Origin: Pseudomonas sp. SCB32
GTDB taxonomy: Bacteria > Pseudomonadota > Gammaproteobacteria > Pseudomonadales > Pseudomonadaceae
Reading direction: 5' to 3'
Assembly (NCBI RefSeq): GCF_009189165.1
Contig: NZ_CP045118.1
Span: 1,116,001-1,180,000, forward strand
Length of the DNA: 64,000 nucleotides
The position numbers were made by a program, and so were the translations under genes. Numbering within the stretch: position 1 is the stretch's first letter; each line of letters starts with the position of its first letter. The notes beneath the pieces are model-generated. The model ran no database searches and had not been told where the DNA came from. It was given only the letters and a program-made list of their open reading frames with translations. This document shows, in pieces, positions 18,484-27,220 of this stretch.

Positions 18484-20073
18484 TTATTGCTTCACCTGGA
18501 TATTGGCGAAGTTGTTGGTGGTCAGCGGGCTTATGGTGTAGCCCTCGATATTGCTGCGTCGCACATTGAACAGCTTAGGATGCGCGAGTGGAATCCATGG
18601 AGATTGTTCGTGGAACACTGATGTCGCCTTTCTATAAAGTTCCGCCCGTTTTTCCGTGTCATTCGTCTGACGAGCTTCCTGAATCAGTGATTCGAAGGCC
18701 TGATCACACCAGAACGCGTGGTTTTCTCCGGATTTCGGCGCTGCGCAGGAGAGGTTCGGTGAGAGGAAATTGTCCGGATCGCCATTGTCCCCGGCCCAGC
18801 CGCCGTAAAGCGACAGATCGTGCTCGCCGGCTTTGATGCGCTTGATCAGCTCGCCGAACTCCAGGGTACGGATCTGCAGGTCGATGCCGACTTTGGCCAG
18901 ATCGGATTGCAGCATCTGTGCCATCTGCGCGGCGTTGGGGATGGTCGAGGAGCTGCCGTTGCGGGTGAACAGCGTCAGCTTGAGGTTCGCAACGCCCGCT
19001 TCCTTGAGAAGCGCCCTGGCGCGATCCGGGTCGTGCGGCCAGTCCTGGATGTCGCGGTTGTAGCCCAGCATGCTGGACGGGTACGGGTTGATGGCCGGAG
19101 TGACGGCGTCGGCACCGTAAACCGCGTCGAGCATGGCTTTCTTGTCCACGGCGAGATTGATCGCCTGGCGTACGCGCACATCGTCCAGCGGCTTGTGCCG
19201 GGTGTTGATCGCGACATAGGTGGTCAGCAGGGCGTCGATGCTGTCTACCGCCAGGTTCTTGTCCTGTTGCAGCGCTGGCACGTCGGCGGGCTTGGGGTAG
19301 AGCGCGATCTGGCATTCGCCACGGCGAATCTTCTGCAGGCGAACGTTGGAGTCCGGGGTAATGGCGAAGACCAGGTTGTCGACGGCCGGCTTGCCGCCGA
19401 AGTAATCCGGATTGGCGCGGTAGCGCACCTGGGCATCCTTGGCATAGCGACTGAAGACGAACGGCCCGGTGCCGATGGGCAGGTTGTTCAGTTGGCCCTG
19501 CTGGTTGGCGGCCAGCAGCTGGTCGCCGTATTCGGCGGAGTAGATCGAGGCGAAGCCCATGGCCATGTCGGCCAGGAAGGGCGCTTCGGGGTGGTTGAGG
19601 GTGAAGCGCACGGTGAGGTCGTCGACCTTGTCCACCGACTTGATCAGGTCGCGCATGCCCATGGCGTCGAAATAGGCGTAGCCGCGCACGGCGGAGTCGT
19701 GCCACGGGTGCTTGGGATCGAGAGCGCGGTGGAAGGTCCAGAGTACGTCGTCGGCGTTCAGCGGGCGGGTGGGCTTGAAGTACTCGGTGCTGTGGAATTT
19801 CACATCGGGGCGCAGGTGGAAGGTGTAGGTCAGCCCGTCAGGGCTGACCTCCCAGCGTTCGGCCAGGGACGGCGTCAGTTCGGTGGTACCGGGACGGAAG
19901 TCCACCAGCCGGTTGAAGATCGCTTCCCCGGAAGCGTCGTTGGTCACCGCGCCAGTGTACTGGACGATGTCGAAGCCTTCCGGGCTTGCCTCGGTGCAGA
20001 TCACCAGGTTCTGCGCCAGGGCGGTGCCGCTGCCCAGGACGAGCAGCAGGGGAAGTATGCGTGCGATGGACAT
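18484..20073 (-). CDS. dppA4: Dipeptide-binding protein DppA4
   Basis: 529 aa periplasmic solute-binding protein (SBP family 5). A signal peptide ends near GTALAQ. The mature start LVICTEASPEGFDIVQYTGA matches the DppA2 type. Other family blocks are HPWHDSAVRGYAYFDAMGM and LYGGWAGDNGDPDNFL. It lies directly upstream of dppBCDF (60-base gap) and 11 bases after opdP, making it the cognate receptor by position. The number follows the PAO1 order as I remember it. Confidence 0.9.
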   Translation of the reverse strand: MSIARILPLLLVLGSGTALAQNLVICTEASPEGFDIVQYTGAVTNDASGEAIFNRLVDFRPGTTELTPSLAERWEVSPDGLTYTFHLRPDVKFHSTEYFKPTRPLNADDVLWTFHRALDPKHPWHDSAVRGYAYFDAMGMRDLIKSVDKVDDLTVRFTLNHPEAPFLADMAMGFASIYSAEYGDQLLAANQQGQLNNLPIGTGPFVFSRYAKDAQVRYRANPDYFGGKPAVDNLVFAITPDSNVRLQKIRRGECQIALYPKPADVPALQQDKNLAVDSIDALLTTYVAINTRHKPLDDVRVRQAINLAVDKKAMLDAVYGADAVTPAINPYPSSMLGYNRDIQDWPHDPDRARALLKEAGVANLKLTLFTRNGSSSTIPNAAQMAQMLQSDLAKVGIDLQIRTLEFGELIKRIKAGEHDLSLYGGWAGDNGDPDNFLSPNLSCAAPKSGENHAFWCDQAFESLIQEARQTNDTEKRAELYRKATSVFHEQSPWIPLAHPKLFNVRRSNIEGYTISPLTTNNFANIQVKQ

Positions 20074-20084
20074 GCCGGCTCTCC

Positions 20085-21506
20085 TTACAGCAGGTTGAAG
20101 GGGAAGTTGCTGACCAGGCGGATCTCGTTGACGCTGCCGTCGCCCTGGTTCTGGCTGGCGAGATGTTTCATGTAGCTCAAGCGGAAGTTGCTCTGCCTGA
20201 GCGGGCCACCCTGGAGCGTATAGCCGCCCGACAGGCCGAGTTCGTGATGCCTCTCACCGTCCTGATTGCGCACTTCGTCGTAGTTGCCGTAGGCGCCGTT
20301 GCGATCGCCGTCGTAATGGGTGCCATCGATGCCCCAGCCCTTGGCGTACCAGGCCATGCTCGTCAGCCCCGGTATGCCGAAGCCGGCCCAGTCGGTGCTG
20401 TAGCGCAGCTGCAGGGATTTTTCGTTCGGGCCGTTGTAGTCCGACAGCAGCGAGTTGGCCAGGTAGATGGCGGCGGTCTCGTGCACGTAGTCGAAGTACT
20501 CGTCGCCGCGGATCTGTTGCCAGCCCAGCAGCACGGCATGGGCGCCGTGGGTCAGGGTGAAGCCCAGGCTGTAGGCGTCGTTGTCGATATAGCCAGCCCT
20601 GCGGTCGCCGGTATCGTGGGTGCTGTAGTAGTTCAGGCTGGTATTGAGTGCCAGGGCTTCCGGGTCGCCCAGGTCGTGGGAGGCGCCGAAGTAGTACTGG
20701 TTCCAGACGTCCTCGAAATTGCCGGCATAGGCCGTCAGCTTCAGCTCCTTGAGCACCTGGTAGCTGCCGCCTGCATAGCTGAAACGGTCGCCGTGGAAGC
20801 CCCTTGCCCCGTATTCGCTGGTGAGACGTTCATTGCCTGAGCCGGTGCGCGGGCTGGCGCGGGTGAAGCTGCCGCCCTGCAGTTGCAGCCCTTCGAGTTC
20901 TTCGCTGAGCAGGCTGATGCCGTCGAAGCTGGACGGCAGCGCTCGGTTGTCATTGATGTTGAAGACCGGCGTCTTGACTTGCTGGCGGCCGGCGCGCAAC
21001 TCGGTGCTGGAGGCGCGCAGTTTTACGTTGGCCAGGCCCGCCTTCGACCACTGCCCGATGGCATCGCCGTCGCTGTCGGTCAGGGTTCGGGTGCCACCTC
21101 CGGCGATGGCTCCGTGCCCGCGTTCCAGGGCTGCCTCGTTGAAGACGGCGGTCTCCAGGCCAACCCCCACGGTGCCCTGAGTGTAGCCGGAGCTGTACTT
21201 GAGCTGGCTGCCCTGTGTCCAGGTGTAGCGGCTGTGGGTCGGTTCGGTATAGCCGTCCTTCTTGATGTTGAAGTGGAAGCTGTCCTTCATCTGCTCGCGG
21301 GCGGCGAAGTTGCGCGTGCTGAAGGTCAGTTGCTGGCCTTCGATGAAACCGCGGGCACCCGCCTGGCCTTTCATCACCACCTCTTCTGCGCGATTACCTT
21401 CCTCGGGCGGCAGATCTTCGCCAGCCTTGGCGGCCCAGGCCTGGTTGAGTACGGCCCAGCTGATGGCCATGGCCAGGAGGGACCGGGTACGCGTGTAGTG
21501 CTGCAT
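20085..21506 (-). CDS. opdP: OprD-family outer-membrane porin, likely dipeptide porin OpdP
   Basis: 473 aa outer-membrane channel of the OprD family, with a signal peptide (LLAMAISWAVLNQAWA). The early mature motif QQLTFSTRNFAAREQMKDS and strands such as ADSYKL-type YAGNFEDVWNQYYFG are characteristic. ATG 21506 follows AAGGAG and gives a clean signal peptide; an upstream ATG at 21560 would bury it. In P. aeruginosa the porin at this locus takes up Gly-Glu dipeptides and some carbapenems. Position inside the dpp cluster supports the dipeptide role. Confidence 0.88.
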   Translation of the reverse strand: MQHYTRTRSLLAMAISWAVLNQAWAAKAGEDLPPEEGNRAEEVVMKGQAGARGFIEGQQLTFSTRNFAAREQMKDSFHFNIKKDGYTEPTHSRYTWTQGSQLKYSSGYTQGTVGVGLETAVFNEAALERGHGAIAGGGTRTLTDSDGDAIGQWSKAGLANVKLRASSTELRAGRQQVKTPVFNINDNRALPSSFDGISLLSEELEGLQLQGGSFTRASPRTGSGNERLTSEYGARGFHGDRFSYAGGSYQVLKELKLTAYAGNFEDVWNQYYFGASHDLGDPEALALNTSLNYYSTHDTGDRRAGYIDNDAYSLGFTLTHGAHAVLLGWQQIRGDEYFDYVHETAAIYLANSLLSDYNGPNEKSLQLRYSTDWAGFGIPGLTSMAWYAKGWGIDGTHYDGDRNGAYGNYDEVRNQDGERHHELGLSGGYTLQGGPLRQSNFRLSYMKHLASQNQGDGSVNEIRLVSNFPFNLL

Positions 21507-21646
21507 GAGTTGCTCCTTGTTGTAGTTGGGTTTTCCTAGCAACGAATGCATCTCCTCCACCCATCGCGGTGATAGGGGAGCCGGCAGGCGGAGGAGAGGG
21601 CGGGGTGCGCCGCCCGGTCTGTGCCGGGCTGGCTGTCAGGCTGCGG

Positions 21647-23254
21647 TCAGGGTTGGTTGGCCACGCCGTAGAAGGAGTTGCGCCCGAAGGGGCTGATCAG
21701 GAAGCCCTGCACCGACTTGCGCATGGGCTGGTAGACGGTGGAGTGGGCGATGGGGCTGATGGGGAACTGCTGGGCCAGGAGCTGCTGCGCCTTCTGGTAG
21801 AGGGCGACGCGCTGGTCGTGGTCGGTGGTGGCCTTGGCCTGGCGAACCAGTTTGTCGTAGTCCGGGTTGCACCACTTGGAGACGTTGTTGCCGCTCACCG
21901 AGTCGCAACCATAGAGGGTGCCCAGCCAGTTGTCCGGATCGCCGTTGTCGCCGGTCCAGCCGAACAGCATGGCGTCGTGTTCACCCGCGTGGGCGCGCTT
22001 GATGTATTCGCCCCATTCGTAGGTGACGATCTTCGCCTTGATGCCGACCTTGGCCCAGTCGGCCTGGATCATCTCGGCCATCAGCTTGGCGTTGGGGTTG
22101 TACGGGCGCTGTACGGGCATTGCCCACAGGGTGATTTCGGTGCCTTCGGCCACGCCGGCTTTCTTCAGCAGCGCCTTCGCCTGTTCCGGATCGTAGGCCT
22201 GGCCCTTGATCGAGCTGTCATAGGACCACTGGGTGGGCGGCATGGCGTTCACCGCCAGCTGGCCGGCGCCCTGGTAGATGGCGTCGATGATCGCCTGCTT
22301 GTTCAGCGCCATGTCCAGCGCGCGGCGCACGTCGGTCTTGTCCAGCGGGGCGTGGGTGACGTTGTAGGCCAGGTAGCCGAGGTTGAAGCCCGGTTGCGAG
22401 GGCATGTTCAGGTTCGGGTCCTGCTTCAGCGCTTCAAGGTCCGCCGGGCGCGGGTTCAGGGTGATCTGGCATTCGCCGGCCTTGAGCTTCTGCACGCGCA
22501 CCGAGGCGTCGGTGCTGATGGAGAAGATCAGGTTGTCGACCTTCACGTCGTCGGGCTTCCAGTAGTCCTTGTTGCCCTTGAAGCGGATCAGCGCGTCCTT
22601 GTGGTAGCGGCTGAATACGAAGGGGCCGGTGCCAATGGGCTTCTGGTTGATCTCGGCCGGCTTGCCCTGCTTGAGCAACTGCTCGGCATACTCGGCGGAC
22701 TGGATGACGGCGAAGTTCATCGCCAGGTTCTGCACGAACGCGGCGTCGACCTCGTTGAGGGTGAAGGTCACGGTGTGTTCGTCGACCTTCTTCACCTTGG
22801 CGATGTTGCGGTCCAGGCCCATGTCGGTGAAGTAGGGGAACTCGGTGGGATAGGCCTTGCGGAACGGCTGGTCCTTGTCGAGCATGCGGTTGAAGGTGAA
22901 CAGCACGTCGTCGGCGTTGAACTCGCGGGCCGGCTTGAAGTACTCGGTAGTGTGGAACTTCACGCCAGGGCGCAGGTGGAAGGTCCAGGTCTTGCCGTCG
23001 GCGGAGGTTTCCCAGCTTTGCGCCAGGGCCGGCTGGACTTCGGTGCTGCCACGCTGGAACTGCACGAGGCGGTTGAACAGGGTTTCGGAGGTGGCGTCGT
23101 AATCGGTGCCGGTGGTGTACTGGGCGGGGTCGAAGCCCGCCGGGCTGCCTTCGGAGCAGTACACCAGGCTGGAAGCGGCATGGGCCGCGGAACCGGCGAG
23201 CAACAGCCCACCCAGGGCGATTGCGTGCAGGGAGTTACGTCGCATGTTGCGCAT
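21647..23254 (-). CDS. dppA3: Dipeptide-binding protein DppA3
   Basis: 535 aa periplasmic SBP family 5 receptor with signal peptide (LLLAGSAAHA). The mature start LVYCSEGSPAGFDPAQYTTG belongs to the same subtype as DppA1, with which it is colinear throughout. Both contain WAMPVQRPYNPNAKLMAEM and EHDAMLFGWTGDNGDPDNWL or a close variant. A 140-base gap follows before opdP. A palindromic candidate PsdR site lies about 140 bases upstream. Confidence 0.9.
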   Translation of the reverse strand: MRNMRRNSLHAIALGGLLLAGSAAHAASSLVYCSEGSPAGFDPAQYTTGTDYDATSETLFNRLVQFQRGSTEVQPALAQSWETSADGKTWTFHLRPGVKFHTTEYFKPAREFNADDVLFTFNRMLDKDQPFRKAYPTEFPYFTDMGLDRNIAKVKKVDEHTVTFTLNEVDAAFVQNLAMNFAVIQSAEYAEQLLKQGKPAEINQKPIGTGPFVFSRYHKDALIRFKGNKDYWKPDDVKVDNLIFSISTDASVRVQKLKAGECQITLNPRPADLEALKQDPNLNMPSQPGFNLGYLAYNVTHAPLDKTDVRRALDMALNKQAIIDAIYQGAGQLAVNAMPPTQWSYDSSIKGQAYDPEQAKALLKKAGVAEGTEITLWAMPVQRPYNPNAKLMAEMIQADWAKVGIKAKIVTYEWGEYIKRAHAGEHDAMLFGWTGDNGDPDNWLGTLYGCDSVSGNNVSKWCNPDYDKLVRQAKATTDHDQRVALYQKAQQLLAQQFPISPIAHSTVYQPMRKSVQGFLISPFGRNSFYGVANQP

Positions 23255-23394
23255 TGCCTGACCTCATTCTTGTTCTTCTGCAGCGGCCGGCGAACCGATA
23301 GGGTCCGGGACCGGCTCGGGCGGACGGGGCCGGATAGGCCTGTCCGTAAATGGCTGGACTGTGGGTGTCCAGCCGTCGCAGAAGTTAAGTCAGG

Positions 23395-23422
23395 CTGAAA
23401 TTAAGTTCAACTTAAAATTCAG
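23395..23422. promoter_or_regulatory. Candidate PsdR operator upstream of dppA3
   Basis: CTGAAATTAAG-TTCAA-CTTAAAATTCAG is an imperfect inverted repeat in an AT-rich island between psdR and dppA3. Similar words (AAAATTTCAG, CTTAAATTTCTG) recur at 24095-24122 before mdpA. P. aeruginosa PsdR represses both sides, which fits. Confidence 0.5.
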
Positions 23423-23451
23423 TGGGACTGAAAGTACTTCCAGTCTGTGAA

Positions 23452-24015
23452 TCAGGTCGCGGGGTGTTCGCCGAACAGCGGCAAGGTGGTGACCGAGAGC
23501 ATTTCCGCGACGCTGTCACCTGCATTGCGCAGGCAGTGGCGTTTGCCTGAATCAAAATGCACGGAGTCGCCGGGGCCCAGCGGATAGGTGTGGCCATCGA
23601 TCACATAGGTGATGCGTCCGCTGAGGACGTAGGCGAATTCCGAGCCATCATGGGTGATCAGTTCCGATTCGTAGCCCACCGGGACTGTCACCTTCACTGC
23701 ATTCAGCTGATTGCCGGGAAAGCTGCTGGACAGGCGCTCGTAGCTCAGCGGTTGGCCTTCGATGGTGTAGCGCACGCGCTCGCCCTGGTGCGAGTCAGGC
23801 GGTATTTGCTGCGGCGAATCGAACAGTGTGTTGAGCGGCACATCGAGGGCCTTGGCAATGCTCGCCAGGGAAGACAACGAGACGCCGGTGAGATTGCGCT
23901 CGGCCTGGGACAGGAAGCTGGCGGTAAGGCCCGACTCGGCAGCTACCTGGTTCAGGGTTTTCTTCGCCGCGCGCCGATAACGACGCAGGCGTTCTCCGAT
24001 TCGATCTGAGGACAT
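23452..24015 (-). CDS. psdR: XRE-cupin transcriptional repressor PsdR
   Basis: 187 aa. An N-terminal Xre-type helix-turn-helix (residues 5-65) contains LNQVAAESGLTASFLSQAER. A C-terminal cupin domain (about 110-180) contains HDGSEFAYVLSGRITYVIDG and PGDSVHFDSGKRH. In P. aeruginosa PsdR represses the dpp transporter and mdpA, and loss-of-function mutants grow faster on casein-derived dipeptides. ATG 24015 gives the start expected for the family. It is divergent from mdpA across 135 bases. Confidence 0.9.
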   Translation of the reverse strand: MSSDRIGERLRRYRRAAKKTLNQVAAESGLTASFLSQAERNLTGVSLSSLASIAKALDVPLNTLFDSPQQIPPDSHQGERVRYTIEGQPLSYERLSSSFPGNQLNAVKVTVPVGYESELITHDGSEFAYVLSGRITYVIDGHTYPLGPGDSVHFDSGKRHCLRNAGDSVAEMLSVTTLPLFGEHPAT

Positions 24016-24094
24016 TGGCAAGGCTCTTGTGGGACGTCGGCAGCATACCAGCGCGATCGCTCTCTGAAAGCATTGAGCCATAAAGTCTTTGACC

Positions 24095-24122
24095 GAAAAT
24101 TTCAGTGCTGCTTAAATTTCTG
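24095..24122. promoter_or_regulatory. Candidate PsdR operator between psdR and mdpA
   Basis: GAAAATTTCAG-TGCTG-CTTAAATTTCTG contains two near-direct repeats of the AAATTTCAG word. The dppA3 upstream site at 23395-23422 contains the same word with similar spacing. The site ends 28 bases before the mdpA start codon, where repressor binding would block transcription. Confidence 0.5.
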
Positions 24123-24150
24123 TTGTTTCCATTCTCGTAGGGAGAGTCGC

Positions 24151-25368
24151 ATGACACTGGGTGTAGGGGGCGTCAGCCCCGAACAGGCACTGGCCACGTT
24201 GCAGGTGATGACCGCTGGCGCCAAGCCGATCGCGCTGGAGGAGTACCGCTTGCGCATCGCGCGCCTGCAGCAGCTCATGCTGGCTCAGGGGATGGCGGCG
24301 GTGTTCATCGATGCCGGCAGTTCGCTGTTCTACTTCACCGGGCTGAAATGGAATCCCAGTGAGCGGATGGTCGGCGCACTGGTGCCGGCGCGTGGCGACG
24401 TGCACTACATCGCGCCCGCCTTCGAGGAGGGTACGGTACGTGAACTGCAGGTGCTGCCCGGCAGCATCTGCGTCTGGGCTGAACACGAAAGCCCCTTCAC
24501 GCTGCTGATGGCGATGCTGGCGGAGATCGAAGTTGGCGCCGGAGCGCGGGTCGGTCTTTCCCACAGCCTGCCGTTCGGCATGTATGAGCGCCTGCGCCAG
24601 GTGACGGGATCAGTGCAACTGGTCGATGCCGGCGCGTTGATCGAGCAGTGCCGGCGCTGCAAGTCGCCGGCCGAGCTGGCGCTGATGCAGCGGGCCAAGG
24701 ACATGACCCTGGAGGTGCACAAGGCCGCCGCCAGCATCCTGCGCGAAGGCATCACCACCACCGAAGTGGTGCGCTTCATCGAGGCGGCGCACCGCAAGGT
24801 CGGTGCGCCGGATTCGACCTTCTGCATCGTGCTGTTCGGCGAGGACAGCGCCTTCCCCCATGGCGTGCGCCAGCCGCGCCCGCTGCGCGATGGCGACATG
24901 GTGCTGATCGACACTGGCTGCCAGCTGTATGGCTACAACTCGGATATCACCCGCAGCTATGTGTTCGGCAAGCCCAGCGCGCGCCAGCGCGAGCTGTGGA
25001 GCCTGGAGAAGGCCGCGCAGCAGGCTGCTTTCGATGCAGCGGTACTGGGTTCACCTTGCGAGCAGGTGGACGCCGCTGCCCGCCGTTGCCTGGAAGCTGG
25101 TGGCCTGGGACCGGACTACGCGCTGCCCGGCCTGCCGCATCGCACGGGGCATGGCATCGGCCTGGATATCCATGAGGGGCCGTACCTGGTGCGTGGCGAT
25201 AGAACGCCGCTGGAGATCGGCATGTGCTTCAGCAACGAGCCGATGATCTGCGTGCCGGGTGAATTTGGCATCCGCCTGGAAGATCACTTCTACATGACGG
25301 CCGAGGGGCCGCGCTGGTTTACCCAGCCGAGCCATTCGTTGGACGATCCGTTCGGCCTGGACGCCTGA
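24151..25368 (+). CDS. mdpA: Metallo-dipeptidase MdpA (M24, Xaa-Pro peptidase-like)
   Basis: 405 aa cytoplasmic M24-family peptidase that hydrolyses imported dipeptides. The N-terminal creatinase-like domain spans about residues 25-165. The C-terminal pita-bread domain carries the usual dimetal ligands in VLIDTGCQLYGYNSDITRSY, RTGHGIGLDIHEGP, CFSNEPM and IRLEDHFY. AGGGAG precedes ATG 24151. In P. aeruginosa PsdR controls the equivalent gene together with the dpp transporter. Here it is the only plus-strand gene inside the dpp cluster. Confidence 0.9.
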   Translation: MTLGVGGVSPEQALATLQVMTAGAKPIALEEYRLRIARLQQLMLAQGMAAVFIDAGSSLFYFTGLKWNPSERMVGALVPARGDVHYIAPAFEEGTVRELQVLPGSICVWAEHESPFTLLMAMLAEIEVGAGARVGLSHSLPFGMYERLRQVTGSVQLVDAGALIEQCRRCKSPAELALMQRAKDMTLEVHKAAASILREGITTTEVVRFIEAAHRKVGAPDSTFCIVLFGEDSAFPHGVRQPRPLRDGDMVLIDTGCQLYGYNSDITRSYVFGKPSARQRELWSLEKAAQQAAFDAAVLGSPCEQVDAAARRCLEAGGLGPDYALPGLPHRTGHGIGLDIHEGPYLVRGDRTPLEIGMCFSNEPMICVPGEFGIRLEDHFYMTAEGPRWFTQPSHSLDDPFGLDA

Positions 25369-25407
25369 TCGCTCGCGAACAATCTCGTTGTGCGGCAATT
25401 CTGTGCG

Positions 25408-25581
25408 TAGGAGCAACTGTCTTTTGGGCTCCCGCGTTCGCGGGAGTGACGGTGTCATGTATCGCCCTCTGCACACGTCATCCCCGCGAACGCGGGGACC
25501 CAGAAAACGATGTAGGAGCGGGCCATGCCCGCGATAGGTCAGCATCGCGCTGGACGCCATCGCGGACGAAGTCCGCTCCTA
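25408..25581. repeat. Composite repeat cluster between mdpA and dppA2
   Basis: Two different families share this gap. Two hairpins, CTCCCGCGTTCGCGGGAG (25429-25446) and CCCCGCGAACGCGGGG (25482-25497), belong to the CGTCATTCCCGCGAA...CCAGAA type and lie in inverted order. A REP pair follows (TGTAGGAGCGGGCCATGCCC at 25511 and GCGGACGAAGTCCGCTCCTA at 25562). The last arm overlaps the dppA2 stop codon. Confidence 0.82.
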
Positions 25582-27171
25582 CGGGGCCAGTTCGACCCGT
25601 GAGAAGTTGTTCGATCCCAGTGGGCTCAGGGTGAAGCCACTCACTCCAGGCCGCACCACCGCGAACTGCTTCGGGTAGGCCAGGGCGATCCACGGTGCCT
25701 CGCGCTGGAAGATCGCCAATGCCTGGCGGTAGAGGCCTGCGCGGACATCCTGATCGGTGTTGGCGCGGGCCTGGCGCAGCAGTTCGTCGAACTCGGTATT
25801 GCACCAGCCAGCCTGGTTCTCGCCGCTCCTGGCCGCCTCGCAGGACAGGTTCGGCGTGAGGAAGTTGTCCGGGTCGCCGTTGTCGCCGACCCAGCCCATG
25901 AAGATCAGGTCGTGCTCGCCTTCCTTGGCGCGCTTGATCAGCTCGCCCCATTCGAACACGCGGATGTCCGCGTGGATGCCGATCTTCTCCAAGTCATCCT
26001 GCAGCATCTGTGCGCCGATGCCGGGGTTGGGGTTGGTCGGGCCGCCGCCGGGGCGGGTCCAGATCGACAGCTTCAGGCCGGGTTTGATGCCAGCTTCATC
26101 CAGCAGCTGTCGTGCCCGTGCCGGGTTGTGCGGCCAGCCCTTGAGCTGCGGGTCGGAGCCCCAGAGCGTCGGCGGGTAGGGCGCGATGGCCTGCGTGGCG
26201 GCGCCTTCGCCGAACTGTGCCTTGAGGTAGGCCCGGCGATCGAAGGCGAGATTGATCGCCTGGCGCACACGCACGTCGTCCAGCGGCTTGTGCCGGGTAT
26301 TGAGGGCCACGTAGGCCACCAGCAGGGAATCCAGCTCCTCCACCTTCAGGTTCGGCTCAAGGCGCAGTGCGGGGATGTCGGTGGGCTTGGGGTAGACGGC
26401 GATCTGGCAGTCGCCGGCCTTGACCTTCTGGATGCGTACGTTCGGGTCCGGGGTGATGGCCAGCAGCAGGCGGTCGATCTTCGGTTTGCCAGCCCAGTAG
26501 TCCGGGTTGGCGTTGAAGCGCACCTGGGCGTCCTTCTGGTAACGCTGGAAGATGAACGGGCCGGTGCCAATGGGGAGATTGTTCAATTGCTCGGCCTTCT
26601 GGGCCGCGAGCAGCAGGTCGCCGTATTCGGCGGAATAGATCGAGGCAAAGCCCATCGCCAGGTCGGCGAGGAAGGGCGCCTCGGGGTGCCTGAGGGTAAA
26701 GCGCACGTGATGGTCGTCGAGCTTGTCCACTGCGCCGATCAATCCGGGCAGGCCCATCGACTCGGCATAGGGGAAGCCGCGCGGCGCCAGCTTGTGCCAT
26801 GGATGCTGCGGGTCGAGCTGGCGCTGGAAGCTCCAGAGCACGTCGTCGGCATTGAACTCGCGGGTGGGGCTGAAGTAGTCGGTACGGTGGAACTTCACGC
26901 CCTGGCGCAGGGTGAAGGTGTATTGCAGGCCGTCGGGGCTGATCTCCCAGCTTTGCGCCAGGGCCGGCACCACGCGGGTGCTGCCGGGAGCGAACTGCAC
27001 CAGGCGCTCGAACACTGTCTCGGCCGATGCGTCGGCGGTAGTGGCGGCGGTGTATTGGGTGATGTCGAAGCCTTCCGGGCTGGCCTCGGTGCAGACCACC
27101 AGGGATTGGCCGAAGGCCGGCGCGCAGCCAAGCAGGCTGGCGAGGGTCAGGCGGACGAGCGCTTTGCGCAC
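25579..27171 (-). CDS. dppA2: Dipeptide-binding protein DppA2
   Basis: 530 aa periplasmic SBP family 5 receptor with signal peptide (LLGCAPAFG). The mature start LVVCTEASPEGFDITQYTAA places it in the same subtype as DppA4; both share RHKPLDDVRVRQAINLA and GDNGDPDNFLTPNLSC or close variants. It is transcribed with dppA1 (49-base gap with a hairpin) and converges on mdpA. Its TAG stop lies in a REP arm. Confidence 0.9.
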   Translation of the reverse strand: MRKALVRLTLASLLGCAPAFGQSLVVCTEASPEGFDITQYTAATTADASAETVFERLVQFAPGSTRVVPALAQSWEISPDGLQYTFTLRQGVKFHRTDYFSPTREFNADDVLWSFQRQLDPQHPWHKLAPRGFPYAESMGLPGLIGAVDKLDDHHVRFTLRHPEAPFLADLAMGFASIYSAEYGDLLLAAQKAEQLNNLPIGTGPFIFQRYQKDAQVRFNANPDYWAGKPKIDRLLLAITPDPNVRIQKVKAGDCQIAVYPKPTDIPALRLEPNLKVEELDSLLVAYVALNTRHKPLDDVRVRQAINLAFDRRAYLKAQFGEGAATQAIAPYPPTLWGSDPQLKGWPHNPARARQLLDEAGIKPGLKLSIWTRPGGGPTNPNPGIGAQMLQDDLEKIGIHADIRVFEWGELIKRAKEGEHDLIFMGWVGDNGDPDNFLTPNLSCEAARSGENQAGWCNTEFDELLRQARANTDQDVRAGLYRQALAIFQREAPWIALAYPKQFAVVRPGVSGFTLSPLGSNNFSRVELAP

Positions 27172-27190
27172 GGCGGTTCGCCGGGGGATG

Positions 27191-27213
27191 GGCCGCCGGA
27201 AGTTCCGGCGGCC
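27191..27213 (-). promoter_or_regulatory. Stem-loop between dppA1 and dppA2
   Basis: GGCCGCCGG and CCGGCGGCC pair perfectly around a five-base loop, just after the dppA1 stop. There is no U tract, so it looks like an mRNA stabiliser or partial attenuator that would favour dppA1 over dppA2. Confidence 0.6.
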
Positions 27214-27220
27214 ACTGGCC

